From JALCOL01 sp022649665 (GTDB lineage Bacteria > Bacillota > Bacilli > Lactobacillales > Enterococcaceae), in the NCBI GenBank assembly GCA_030372335.1, contig JAUDCW010000007.1: a stretch of 64,000 nt of DNA, one strand, 5' to 3'. Below are positions 8,344 to 16,947 of this stretch, one piece after another. Positions within the stretch are counted from its first letter, which is position 1, and each line of letters begins with the position of its first letter. A program made the translations under genes and the position numbers. The notes under the pieces are model-generated. The model worked only from the letters and a program-made list of their open reading frames with translations, had not been told where the DNA came from and ran no database searches.

Positions 8344-8799
8344 ATGTTCACTGAACAAATGGATGCAACGGATTATTTGTACTATTTAAAAAACAAAATG
8401 CACTCGACCGTATTTGCAACGATCGACGAAGAAGGCCGGCCGGCGACCCACGTGGTAGATATCATGCTGCTGAAAAATGATAAGCTGTATTTCTTGACCG
8501 CTGACAATAAACAGATGTATCGCCAGATGCTGCGGACACCATTTATCGCCTTGACTGGCTTGGAAGGAAGCGACACGATGTCTTCGCGGGCGATCTCGCT
8601 CCAAGGCGCAGTGCGCGAGATCGGCCAGAAGTATCTGCCGGAGATTCTCGAACAGAATCCTTATATGAATCAAATCTATGAAACCCCAGTGCGGCAGAAG
8701 CTCCTGCGCGTCTTTGAGGTCTACGAAGGCAAGCTTTCAGTATATGATCTGAGTCAAAAGCCGATTTTTCAAAAAGAATTATTTTTTGGTGGAGAGTAA
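8344..8799 (+). CDS. Pyridoxamine 5'-phosphate oxidase-like flavin-binding protein
   Basis: A 151-residue protein with the split-barrel FMN-binding fold of the pyridoxamine phosphate oxidase family. The opening pattern YYLKNKMHSTVFATIDEEGRPATHVVDIMLL (quoted in part) and the following KLYFLTADNKQMYRQMLRTPFIALTG are typical of the small, single-domain members found in Firmicutes. These bind FMN, F420 or haem and only a few have a known substrate, so the true reaction is unknown. The start ATG at 8344 follows GGAGG by seven bases. It has its own promoter and no clear operon partner. Confidence 0.8.
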   Translation: MFTEQMDATDYLYYLKNKMHSTVFATIDEEGRPATHVVDIMLLKNDKLYFLTADNKQMYRQMLRTPFIALTGLEGSDTMSSRAISLQGAVREIGQKYLPEILEQNPYMNQIYETPVRQKLLRVFEVYEGKLSVYDLSQKPIFQKELFFGGE

Positions 8800-8885
8800 A
8801 TAGTTACTTTAGAATAGTTCTTATTATTTGTTCTTTTTTGGACTGCGCCTTACAATAAAGGTGCTTAAGAAAGAAGGTCATTTTT

Positions 8886-9155
8886 ATGAGTGAAAATAAT
8901 TCGCATGAACAGCATTCTAATCCAAATGATGATGGGAATCCGCTTTGGGGTGTATTAGGCCTGTTTTTCCCACTCGTCGGCTTGATCATTTATCTTGTTT
9001 GGATGAAAGAAAGGCCGAAATCCGCTCGTTCAGCGCTGATCGGAACGATCATCGGTTTTGTCTTGCATATCGGGATCATTGCCTGCTTTGGATTTTTCGG
9101 TTCGCGCGGGATGTTCTTCCCCGGCGGAATGATGCGGCATATGATGTATTGGTAA
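8886..9155 (+). CDS. Small membrane protein, unknown function
   Basis: An 89-residue protein with a polar N-terminus rich in Asn and His (residues 1-19), two hydrophobic helices (about 20-40 and 52-72), a short basic loop MKERPKSARSA between them and a Met/Gly-rich tail ending MRHMMYW. It resembles the short hydrophobic tail proteins seen in many lactobacilli but I do not recognise a named family. The start ATG follows AAGAAGG. It lies just 19 bases ahead of the dxs-like gene and is probably cotranscribed with it. A possible promoter is TTGTTC with TACAAT near 8828-8857. Confidence 0.65.
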   Translation: MSENNSHEQHSNPNDDGNPLWGVLGLFFPLVGLIIYLVWMKERPKSARSALIGTIIGFVLHIGIIACFGFFGSRGMFFPGGMMRHMMYW

Positions 9156-9174
9156 TTTGGAAAGGATGGTCAAT

Positions 9175-10935
9175 GTGGTAAAGATCGATCAGACATGGGT
9201 CCTTGACAAAGTCAATGGCCCTGAAGATGTGAAAAAATTAACAGTGCCCGAGATGAAACAAATGGCTGGTGAAATGCGCAAATTGATCTTGAACCGCGAC
9301 AGCAAAGTCGGCGGACATGTCGGCCCCAACTTGGGGGTCGTCGAATTGACGATCGCCTTCCACTATGTTTTTGATTCACCAAAAGACAAGATCATCTGGG
9401 ACGTTTCCCATCAGTCGTACGGGCATAAAATCTTGACCGGTCGCAAACAAGGATTTGAAGATGGGCACTTTTCGGAGATCTCGGGTTTTACCAGCCCGGT
9501 GGAAAGCCCGCACGATTTCTTTACGATCGGCCATACGTCGACTTCGATCGGCTTAGCGACCGGTCTGGCGACGGCTCGCGATCTGCAAGGAGAAAAAGGA
9601 AACGTCGTTGCTTTGATCGGCGACGGCTCGCTCAGCGGCGGTTTGGCGTTTGAAGGCTTGAACAATGCCGGCTTATTAAAGTCGAATCTGATCATTATCG
9701 TCAATGATAATCAGATGTCGATCGATGAGGATCACGGCAGTCTTTATCCGCATCTGGCAGAACTGCGCCGGACCAACGGGAAAGCGGCGAATAATATTTT
9801 CAAAGCAATGGGATTCGATTACCGCTATCTTGGTGAAGGCAATGAGCTGGAAAAGGTCATCGCTTTATTCCAAGACATCAAAGACATCGATCATCCGATC
9901 GTTTTGCATATCTGCACAGAAAAAGGGCTCGGCTATCCGCTGGCGATGGAGCATAAGATGGAGTTTCACTGGAAGCCGCCTTTTGATTTGAAGACCGGGA
10001 AGAATCTTCGAAAACTCCCGGCCGAAACATATAATAAGATCATGATGGATTATCTGGAAAAGCGGATCCGCGAAGATGATCCAAAAGTCGTCGCGATCGA
10101 TGCCGCGATTCCGGGGACTTTCGGTTTGACACGCATCAAAGAAGATTATCCGGAACGCTATTTCGATGCGGGGATCGCTGAGCAATTCACGATCACTTTT
10201 GCAACGGCACTCGCGTCTGCCGGCGTGCGGCCGGTCGTCTTTCATGCCAGTACTTTTCTGCAGCGTGCTTATGATCAGCTGGTCCATGACCTAGCGATCA
10301 ATAAAAGCCCGGCAGTTTTGATCGTGGGCAGTGGGGACATTTCAGATAGTGATGAGACCCATCAAGGCACATTTGATATTCCGATGATCACTAGCATTCC
10401 AAACATCAAATATTTAGCGCCGACGACCAAAGAAGAGCTGCTGTCGATGCTTGATTGGGCACTCGCGCAAAACGAGATGCCGGTGGCGATCCGCTTGCCG
10501 GAACATCGCGTGCAGCATGGGGAAGTTTTGACGAACGATTATACCCAGCCGCTTTATCAATTTTTACAACGCGGCACAAAAGTCGCGGTTTTAGGGCTTG
10601 GCGGATTCCTCCCGCTAGCTGAAGAAGTGATCAGTGATCTGAAAGAAAAGGGGATCCAAGGCACATTGATCAATCCGGGAACGATCTCGGAGTTGGATGA
10701 AGGAGCGCTTGAAGAACTCAAAAAAGACCATCAAGTCGTCATCACGCTGGAAGATGGTTCGCTGGACGGCGGTTTCGGCGAACAGGTCGATCATTTTTAC
10801 AGCGATGCACAATTGAACGTACTTAACTACGGCGCGCTGAAAGAATTTAATGAAGATGTTACGCGCGAAACTTTGTATGACCGCTATCATTTGAAAGCCG
10901 CTGAGATCGCAGACGAGGCTATACAAAGATTATAA
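9175..10935 (+). CDS. dxs: 1-deoxy-D-xylulose-5-phosphate synthase-like transketolase
   Basis: A thiamine-diphosphate enzyme that condenses pyruvate and glyceraldehyde 3-phosphate to DXP. It has 586 residues, somewhat shorter than the usual 620-640. The transketolase pattern is clear: GGHVGPNLGVVELT, SHQSYGHKILTGR, the ThDP motif GDGSLSGGLAFEGLNNAG, the pyrimidine-domain GIAEQF with QRAYDQLVHDLA, and DETHQGTFD. DXP feeds isoprenoid, thiamine and pyridoxal synthesis; lactic acid bacteria usually make isoprenoids by the mevalonate route, so this may serve cofactor synthesis, and no dxr is seen nearby. The GTG at 9175 lies nine bases after AAAGG; ATG at 9166 and TTG at 9157 are alternatives with poorer spacing. 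Confidence 0.85.
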   Translation: MVKIDQTWVLDKVNGPEDVKKLTVPEMKQMAGEMRKLILNRDSKVGGHVGPNLGVVELTIAFHYVFDSPKDKIIWDVSHQSYGHKILTGRKQGFEDGHFSEISGFTSPVESPHDFFTIGHTSTSIGLATGLATARDLQGEKGNVVALIGDGSLSGGLAFEGLNNAGLLKSNLIIIVNDNQMSIDEDHGSLYPHLAELRRTNGKAANNIFKAMGFDYRYLGEGNELEKVIALFQDIKDIDHPIVLHICTEKGLGYPLAMEHKMEFHWKPPFDLKTGKNLRKLPAETYNKIMMDYLEKRIREDDPKVVAIDAAIPGTFGLTRIKEDYPERYFDAGIAEQFTITFATALASAGVRPVVFHASTFLQRAYDQLVHDLAINKSPAVLIVGSGDISDSDETHQGTFDIPMITSIPNIKYLAPTTKEELLSMLDWALAQNEMPVAIRLPEHRVQHGEVLTNDYTQPLYQFLQRGTKVAVLGLGGFLPLAEEVISDLKEKGIQGTLINPGTISELDEGALEELKKDHQVVITLEDGSLDGGFGEQVDHFYSDAQLNVLNYGALKEFNEDVTRETLYDRYHLKAAEIADEAIQRL

Positions 10936-10988
10936 AGTCAGATTACTTCGGGAGATTGTGACAAAAGGGCGCAACTTCTTTAGATATC

Positions 10989-11026
10989 GGGACCATGACA
11001 AGATTTATGTCATGATCCCATTTTTG
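10989..11026. terminator. Terminator between dxs and yolD
   Basis: GGGACCATGACA and TGTCATGATCCC pair around AGATTTA with one mismatch, then TTTTT. The stem overlaps the stop codon of the converging minus-strand yolD-like gene. Confidence 0.8.
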
Positions 11027-11540
11027 TATGCGGAAAAAGCGAAAGTTGCGCAGTTTCATCATAAAAAGGCTGATAATACTCGTCTTTGACAGTTCGGATC
11101 GCAGTAACTTCTTCTAGCCGCAAAGCAAGCAGTGCGGGCTGCGCCGGCTCGAGCACGAACCATTTTTGTTCGGCTTTGCAAGAAATATGACGGACTTCCT
11201 CCCAAAAAATCTGCTGGTCATCGATGACAAAATAATCTTCATATGCCTCGCCGGTGAAAAATCCATTGAGGTTGTCCAGCAGCCGGCCGTAGCGGTCTTT
11301 CAAATTCAGCTGGATCGCGACTTCCCGATGATACAAAAAAGATTCTGCCAAGACTTGATCGACTGCCGAACGGCTCATTTGCGGCAAAGGCGGATTGTCT
11401 TTCAACGCTTCTTGTTCATTAGCACGGATCCCTTTGACGAGCTCATCCATTGCGTACGCTGTGCCCCATTTCAGACCGAACGGTCGGTCGTGGTAGAGAT
11501 TATAATCTTTGAATTCCTTTCGGCTTCTTTTTTTGCTCAT
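11010..11540 (-). CDS. YolD-like protein
   Basis: A 176-residue protein. Its N-terminal part (DRPFGLKWGTAYAMDELVKG) matches the YolD-like domain, found in Firmicutes beside UvrX/UmuC-type Y-family polymerases and thought to act as a UmuD-like partner or regulator. The C-terminal half (YFVIDDQQIFWEEVRHISC) fits the family's SH3-like region. The ATG at 11540 follows GGAAGGAG with about nine bases spacing; its first 41 bases overlap the end of the polymerase gene in another frame, which suggests translational coupling. Expression should follow the SOS promoter at 12939-12968. The functional model rests on family context, not on any catalytic motif. Confidence 0.82.
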   Translation of the reverse strand: MSKKRSRKEFKDYNLYHDRPFGLKWGTAYAMDELVKGIRANEQEALKDNPPLPQMSRSAVDQVLAESFLYHREVAIQLNLKDRYGRLLDNLNGFFTGEAYEDYFVIDDQQIFWEEVRHISCKAEQKWFVLEPAQPALLALRLEEVTAIRTVKDEYYQPFYDETAQLSLFPHTKMGS

Positions 11541-12900
11541 CTTCACCGACTCCTTCCAAACCGGCCATTCCGCCTGCATGCCCGCCGATCAGCGAGGAAC
11601 GTGCGATCGCGCGCCCGCCTTTTAAGAGCGAATTCGCGTGGACGATCGAACGGAAGCCGAATTTTTTGCGGATCGCATCGATCACGAAATCGACTTTGGC
11701 AGCTTTGATTTGTTCTTCTGGATCATCAAAAAGGTTCAGCTGCAAAGTACTCGTAAAAATCAATTTGGCACAGTTGACGCCGATGTGGCGCACGACTTGG
11801 CGGGTATAATGCTGCTGGAAAATATAAAGGAGGTGGCGCGCCAGTTCTTTTGTCGCGTTGGTCGGCGGGATGCGCAGCTGCTGATGGAAGCCGCCTTGCC
11901 CGAATTCATCGACATAGCTCAGCGAATAGCCGACCCACAAACTGACGACTTGCGCTTTTGCGCCCATCCGCCGCAAGCGGGTCGCAACCTGATCGGCCAT
12001 TTCTTTGATCACGACTTCGATCTCGGCTTTTTGGGTATAATCGCGGTTCAAGACTTGCGAATTACCGACGCTTTTGCTCTTTGGATGGTATGTTTGTCCG
12101 AGAAAAGAGCGATCGATCCCCCAAGCGTGTGCATAAAGCTGTGTGCCGATGATCCCTAAGCTGTCCTTTAAAACAAAATAGTTGGCATGTGCCAAGTCAT
12201 CCACCGAATGGATCCCTAGACGGCGGAGTCTTTTGGCGGTCCGGCGCCCGATCCCCCACATATTTTCCAAAGGCGTGATTTTTTTCCAGACTGTTTCAGG
12301 GACATCTTGGTAGCGCCATTCTGCTTTCATCGTCGGGGTGTGTTTGCTTTCATTGTCCAAAGCTAATTTTGCAAGCAGCGGGTTGTCGCCGATTCCGCAA
12401 GTCGTATAGATCCCTGTTTGCCGGTAGACATCGCGCTGGATCATTTGCGCCATTTTCCAAGCGGAATCGAGGCCGAACATTTGCATGCCGTCGGTCACAT
12501 CGATAAAGGATTCGTCGACACTATAGACATGGTGGTTTTTTTCGTCAGCATATTTTTTGTAGATCGCGTTGATCTCCATATTTTTTTGCATATAAAGTGC
12601 CATCCGCGGTGGAACGATCGCGAGACTCTGCGGGTATGGAAAGGGCAGGTCGCGTGCGCGCGAGATATTATTGATACCGTAGACTTTTTTTGCCATCGGA
12701 CTGGAAGCCAAGATCAAGCCGCTGCCGCGTTCGCGCGGATCCAGACTGGGGTAGCTCATGACGACCAGTTCTTTCGTGAGCGGATTCCAGTTCCGCTCGA
12801 CGCACTCAACACTGGCATAAAAGGATTTGCAGTCGATGCAAAGAATATCGCGCGAAGGCTCTTTGTCATAGTCGAATACAGGATTTTGATTGAATTCCAC
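11500..12900 (-). CDS. Y-family DNA polymerase (UmuC/UvrX type)
   Basis: A 466-residue translesion DNA polymerase of the Y family. The catalytic palm carries ILCIDCKSFYASVE (metal-binding Asp) and VYSVDESFIDVTDG (acidic DE pair). A helix-hairpin-helix follows (MWGIGRRTAKRLRRLGIHSVDDL, quoted in part), then the little-finger region with KSKSVGNSQVL. This architecture fits the Firmicute UvrX/YqjW branch rather than DinB (Pol IV). The start is the GTG at 12900, six bases after GAGGTGG; the frame upstream is spurious because it crosses the promoter. A LexA-type box lies about 20 bases upstream and a yolD-like gene overlaps the 3' end. It should be induced by DNA damage and copy past lesions with low fidelity. 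Confidence 0.93.
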   Translation of the reverse strand: MEFNQNPVFDYDKEPSRDILCIDCKSFYASVECVERNWNPLTKELVVMSYPSLDPRERGSGLILASSPMAKKVYGINNISRARDLPFPYPQSLAIVPPRMALYMQKNMEINAIYKKYADEKNHHVYSVDESFIDVTDGMQMFGLDSAWKMAQMIQRDVYRQTGIYTTCGIGDNPLLAKLALDNESKHTPTMKAEWRYQDVPETVWKKITPLENMWGIGRRTAKRLRRLGIHSVDDLAHANYFVLKDSLGIIGTQLYAHAWGIDRSFLGQTYHPKSKSVGNSQVLNRDYTQKAEIEVVIKEMADQVATRLRRMGAKAQVVSLWVGYSLSYVDEFGQGGFHQQLRIPPTNATKELARHLLYIFQQHYTRQVVRHIGVNCAKLIFTSTLQLNLFDDPEEQIKAAKVDFVIDAIRKKFGFRSIVHANSLLKGGRAIARSSLIGGHAGGMAGLEGVGEDEQKKKPKGIQRL

Positions 12901-12919
12901 AACAGTCCACCTCGATATA

Positions 12920-12933
12920 CAAACATATGTTCG
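12920..12933 (-). promoter_or_regulatory. LexA (SOS) operator
   Basis: Read on the minus strand the bases are CGAACATATGTTTG, an exact match to the Gram-positive LexA/DinR consensus CGAACRNRYGTTYG. It lies a few bases downstream of the -10 box of the polymerase gene, a position where bound LexA would block initiation. Confidence 0.92.
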
Positions 12934-12938
12934 TATAA

Positions 12939-12968
12939 ATTGTAAGCGGCAGAGTGGAAATTTGTCAA
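12939..12968 (-). promoter_or_regulatory. SOS-controlled promoter of the Y-family polymerase
   Basis: On the minus strand TTGACA (12963-12968) and TACAAT (12939-12944) are 18 bases apart, immediately upstream of the LexA box. Confidence 0.85.
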
Positions 12969-13068
12969 GCAGAAGATCGTTGGAGAGCTCACAATGGTCG
13001 AAAATATGATTGACTGCTATGATAAAAGAAAGCAGCGGACACGATGGCGGCAAAAGGGAGGGACCACG

Positions 13069-13464
13069 GTGAAAAAAACTTTATTGATCGGTCTGGGTTT
13101 TTTGATGTTCGGTTTAGGGACACTCGGGATTTTTCTGCCCTTTCTGCCGACGACGATTTTTTATTTATTGACCGCTTTTTTCTGGCTGCGCAGCTCAGCC
13201 AAACTGCATCAGCGCTTTATATCTTCAGAAAAATATCAGCAATTCGTCGCGGAGCCGCTGCTCCAAAAGAAAATCACGAATAAAGGAATGGTCAAAATGT
13301 TCGTGATGATGGGGATCGTTTTCTTGATCCCGGGACTGTTGATCGACAATTTTCTGATGCGATTTGCCTTAGCACTGATTTATTTCGCACATGTCGGCGG
13401 ATTGACTTTCTATTTGCGCGGGAAAAAGGTCAAAAGAAAAGAAACGGGTGAAATCGAATCATGA
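13069..13464 (+). CDS. DUF454 (YbaN-type) inner-membrane protein
   Basis: A 131-residue membrane protein with three to four hydrophobic segments and the family signature LGTLGIFLPFLPTTIFYLLTAFFWLRSS (quoted in part: residues about 15-42), followed by FISSEKYQQFV. The function of DUF454 is unknown. The GTG at 13069 follows GGGAGGG; the longer frame from 12994 has no ribosome-binding site. Its stop overlaps the next start as ATGA, tying it to the CydDC-like ABC exporter downstream. That linkage suggests an accessory role with the exporter, which is inference only. Confidence 0.85.
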   Translation: MKKTLLIGLGFLMFGLGTLGIFLPFLPTTIFYLLTAFFWLRSSAKLHQRFISSEKYQQFVAEPLLQKKITNKGMVKMFVMMGIVFLIPGLLIDNFLMRFALALIYFAHVGGLTFYLRGKKVKRKETGEIES

Positions 13465-15179
13465 TCGATAAACGACTGTTTAAATTAGTGGAGTTCAAAC
13501 CGATCGCACTGATCGTGTTCTTCCGGCTGCTGCAGCTCATCTGTTCGATCGGGATCTGGCTGATCGTAAGCACCGCGCTTGCTCAGCTGATTCAGCACCG
13601 AATACTGCTTCATCCGTGGCTGGATCTGGTTGGGATCGGGCTGTTTTATTTGGCGAAAAGTCTGCTGAATCGTTTGACTGAAGTGCAGACCTATGATGCT
13701 TCGGCCGCTTTGCGGCTCGATTTGCGCGAGCAGGTACTGCAAAAAGCGATTCGGCTGGGGCGCAATAAAGAACAACTGCCGGCAACGACGCTGACACAGC
13801 TATCGGTCGACGGGATCGATCAGCTGGAGATCTATTACGGCCGCTTTCTGCCGCAACTATTCTACTGCATTTTTGCATCGCTGCTGCTCTTTTTTGTCCT
13901 GGTCTTTTTTGCTTGGCAGCCGGCGCTGGTCTTGTTTCTCGGGATCCCGCTGATCCCGCTGACGATCATGATGGTCATGAAGATCGCCAAAAAAGTATTG
14001 GCCCGTTATTGGGGCCGTTATACGAATCTCGGACAGAAATTTTATGAAAATCTGGAAGGATTCAGTGTGATCGCAGCCTTCAATTTGGAAGATGAGAAGG
14101 AAAAGGAAATGGTCGACGCGGCTGAAAAATTTCGCGAGATCACGATGAAGCTTTTGTCGATGCAGCTGAACTCGATCACGATCATGGATCTGATCTCTTA
14201 CGGCGGGGCAGGGCTCGGGATCGGAGTTGCCTTGAAAACATATGCAGGCGGGAATTTGAGTTTGGCCGGGATGATCGTTTTCATCTTGCTGAGCGCTGAA
14301 GTCTTTATTCCGATGCGCCAGCTGGGTTCATTGTTTCATGTCGCGATGAACGGGATCAGCGCGACCGGCCGCCTGCTGGATTATTTAGCGCAGCCGGAAG
14401 CGCTCCACGGAAAAGAAACATTGACCGCACCGCTTGCGGAAGTTGCCTGTCGTGCGCTTTCTTTCGGCTATGAGAAAGACCGCGTATTGGAAGATATTTC
14501 ATTGACGCTTGTAAAAGGAAAATTCCAAGCGTTCGTCGGCGAGTCCGGCAGCGGGAAAAGTACATTAGCGCAAGTCCTTTTGGGAAACTTGCACGGTTAT
14601 GAGGGAACATTGACATGGAATGAAAAAAAGATCGATACGCTCACCGATGAAGCGATCCGCCAGAAAGCGATCCTAGTCGATGAACAGGCTTACCTTTATG
14701 CGACGACGATCAAAGATAATCTCCTTTTAGCCAAACCGAATGCGACAACGGAAGAACTTTGGGAAGTGTTGGAGAAGACGGGCCTTAAAGCCGAAGTTTT
14801 GCAGATGCCGGGACAACTGGAGATGAAGCTGCAGGAAAACGGCACAAATCTTTCCGGCGGTCAGCACCAGCGGGTATTGATCGCTCAAGCGCTGCTGCGC
14901 GATGCCGATTTTTATGTATTTGATGAAGTCACTTCAGGAGTCGATCTTACAAGTGAAAAGCTGATTTTGCAGACGATCCAGCGTTTGGCAAAAGAAAAAT
15001 TGGTCTTGTTCGTTTCCCATCGCTTATACAATGTTGAAAATGCAGATCAGATCTATGTGATTGCAGCCGGCAAGATCGTACAAGCCGGCAACGCTGAAAA
15101 GCTGCGGCAGGAAAAAGGTTTTTATCAGCAATACTTCATGATGGAAGAAAAAGTGCTGGGAGGCGGCGCACATGTATAA
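13461..15179 (+). CDS. ABC exporter half-transporter, CydD-like
   Basis: A 572-residue fusion of a six-helix membrane domain (about residues 1-310) and an ATPase domain. The latter shows Walker A GESGSGKST, signature LSGGQHQR, Walker B FYVFDEVTSGVD and the switch histidine in FVSHRLYNV. It pairs with the next gene, which it overlaps by eight bases, to form a heterodimer. The closest functional model is CydDC, which exports cysteine and glutathione and is needed for cytochrome bd assembly, but no cydAB genes are present here. The substrate is therefore uncertain; the nearby sulfur-assimilation genes make a thiol an attractive guess. Confidence 0.85.
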   Translation: MIDKRLFKLVEFKPIALIVFFRLLQLICSIGIWLIVSTALAQLIQHRILLHPWLDLVGIGLFYLAKSLLNRLTEVQTYDASAALRLDLREQVLQKAIRLGRNKEQLPATTLTQLSVDGIDQLEIYYGRFLPQLFYCIFASLLLFFVLVFFAWQPALVLFLGIPLIPLTIMMVMKIAKKVLARYWGRYTNLGQKFYENLEGFSVIAAFNLEDEKEKEMVDAAEKFREITMKLLSMQLNSITIMDLISYGGAGLGIGVALKTYAGGNLSLAGMIVFILLSAEVFIPMRQLGSLFHVAMNGISATGRLLDYLAQPEALHGKETLTAPLAEVACRALSFGYEKDRVLEDISLTLVKGKFQAFVGESGSGKSTLAQVLLGNLHGYEGTLTWNEKKIDTLTDEAIRQKAILVDEQAYLYATTIKDNLLLAKPNATTEELWEVLEKTGLKAEVLQMPGQLEMKLQENGTNLSGGQHQRVLIAQALLRDADFYVFDEVTSGVDLTSEKLILQTIQRLAKEKLVLFVSHRLYNVENADQIYVIAAGKIVQAGNAEKLRQEKGFYQQYFMMEEKVLGGGAHV

Positions 15180-16821
15180 AAAAGGATTGATCCCCTGGCT
15201 TTTGAAAATGGCTGAGCCGCTGCGGGGCACGATGGCGCTGGCAGTCCTTTTAGGAACGATCAGCAATCTGGCAATCGTTGCGATCCCGGTCGTAGGGATC
15301 GACGCGGCACTCGCGCTTTTTGCCGGCCGGGAGGTGCCGACCACTAAGATCCTGCTGCTGCTTTTAGGGCTTGGAATCTTGCGCAGCGTCGCGCGCTACG
15401 CAGAACAGTACTGCAACCATGATATCGCGTTTCGTCTTTTGGCACTGATCCGCCAAAAAATGTTTGAACAGCTGCGCAAATTAGGACCAGCGCGCTTGAC
15501 AGGTGTCAAAAGCGGCGAATTTATCACTGGGATCACAACAGACGTTGAGGCGCTTGAAGTTTTCTTTGCACATACGATCTCGCCGGTTTTGATCTACAGT
15601 TTGACGACGGTGATCTTCACGATCTTTCTAGGGATCCATTCATGGCTTTACGCAGTGATCCTCCTCGCGGCACTTTTGCTTGTCGGGGTATGGATCCCGC
15701 TTTCCAGCTACCGCCGCTATGAAACGGTCGCCGCTTCGCAGCATCATGCAGTCGTCGGGTTGAGCCAAAGCGTGATGGAAGACATCCAAAGCTTGACGAC
15801 GATCCGCCAGTTCGGAATGGAAAAGGAGCGGATCCAGCAGCTGCGGAAAGAGGGCGAAGCGAATAACCATTACATGCGCGAGAAGCTCCACCAAGAAACG
15901 CAGCTGCGCAATCTTGGCGAAGCAGTGATGCTCCTGGCGGTACTTTTGATGACAGCTTGCGGGATCCTCTTTCATTTCGCGGGAACATTGATCGCTTTCG
16001 GCGTGATCCTAACGCTCAGTGCATTCGGACCGGCCTTTGCGCTTGCCAATTTGGCGAACGCACTGCTCACGACGTTCTCAAGCGGCGGCCGTTTGTATCA
16101 AATTTTTCAAGAAGCTCCACCGCTTACTTTTCCGCCCGCTGATCAGGAAACTGCGGCAGCCGTTGAAGACGTAGCACTTCAGCATGCGGCTTTCAGTTAT
16201 CCGCAGCAGCTGCCCGTTTTCGCGAATATCGATTTGGAGATCGAGCAAGGAGAAACGGTCGGGATCGGCGGGCCGTCCGGTTCGGGAAAGAGCACGCTGA
16301 TCAAACTGCTGATGCGCTATTGGGATCCCACCTCCGGGGTCATCAAGCTGAACGGGACACCGCTCAATAAATTTAGTAAACACGGTTTACGCCAATTGGA
16401 AGGCTTCTTCCAGCAGCGGACTTTTTTGTTCGATGATACGATCGAAAATAATATCAAGATCGGCAAACGCTCCGCGACACATGAAGAAGTGGAAACAGCT
16501 GCTAAAAAAGCAGCCCTCCACGAATGGATCATGACGCTGCCGGCCGGCTATCAAACAAAAATGAACCCGATCGCCCGCCAAGTGTCTGATGGACAGAAGC
16601 AGCGGATCGGTTTGGCACGCTTATTTCTGAAAGATGCTTCGCTGCTGCTTTTGGATGAGCCGACGAGCAGTTTGGATTATTTGAATGAAATGGCGATCTT
16701 GAAAAATATCCAAGAACTGCAAAAAGAAAAGACGGTCGTGATCGTTTCGCATCGGCCGACGACACTCAGCATCGCCAAGCGAAGATATGTTTTAAAAAAT
16801 CAGCGATTGCTTAAAGAATAG
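15172..16821 (+). CDS. ABC exporter half-transporter, CydC-like
   Basis: A 549-residue partner of the preceding half-transporter: six membrane helices (about residues 1-300), then an ATPase domain with Walker A GGPSGSGKST, Walker B LLLLDEPTSSLD and the switch histidine in VIVSHRPTTL. The signature motif reads VSDGQKQR instead of LSGGQ, a third-position Gly to Asp change; one degenerate signature is common in heterodimeric ABC exporters, where only one ATP site is fully active. The start ATG at 15172 follows GGGAGG and overlaps the upstream stop. A strong terminator follows, so the operon is DUF454-cydD-cydC-like. Confidence 0.85.
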   Translation: MYKKGLIPWLLKMAEPLRGTMALAVLLGTISNLAIVAIPVVGIDAALALFAGREVPTTKILLLLLGLGILRSVARYAEQYCNHDIAFRLLALIRQKMFEQLRKLGPARLTGVKSGEFITGITTDVEALEVFFAHTISPVLIYSLTTVIFTIFLGIHSWLYAVILLAALLLVGVWIPLSSYRRYETVAASQHHAVVGLSQSVMEDIQSLTTIRQFGMEKERIQQLRKEGEANNHYMREKLHQETQLRNLGEAVMLLAVLLMTACGILFHFAGTLIAFGVILTLSAFGPAFALANLANALLTTFSSGGRLYQIFQEAPPLTFPPADQETAAAVEDVALQHAAFSYPQQLPVFANIDLEIEQGETVGIGGPSGSGKSTLIKLLMRYWDPTSGVIKLNGTPLNKFSKHGLRQLEGFFQQRTFLFDDTIENNIKIGKRSATHEEVETAAKKAALHEWIMTLPAGYQTKMNPIARQVSDGQKQRIGLARLFLKDASLLLLDEPTSSLDYLNEMAILKNIQELQKEKTVVIVSHRPTTLSIAKRRYVLKNQRLLKE

Positions 16822-16826
16822 ACCGC

Positions 16827-16861
16827 AGAGCTGCCCCATTTACATGAAGGCAGCTCTTTTT
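16827..16861 (+). terminator. Terminator after the CydDC-like operon
   Basis: AGAGCTGCC and GGCAGCTCT form a perfect nine-pair stem around a 13-base loop, followed by TTTTT. Confidence 0.9.
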
Positions 16862-16890
16862 GGATATAGAAAAATGGTATCACCTGCCGC

Positions 16891-16919
16891 TTGCATTTTA
16901 ACGAGCGGCTTTATATTAT
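16891..16919 (+). promoter_or_regulatory. Promoter of the permease-siroheme operon
   Basis: TTGCAT at 16891-16896 and TATTAT at 16914-16919 are 17 bases apart, about 28 bases ahead of the permease start codon. Confidence 0.65.
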
Positions 16920-16947
16920 GTAGAGAAACAGCTTTGGAGGCACGCTT

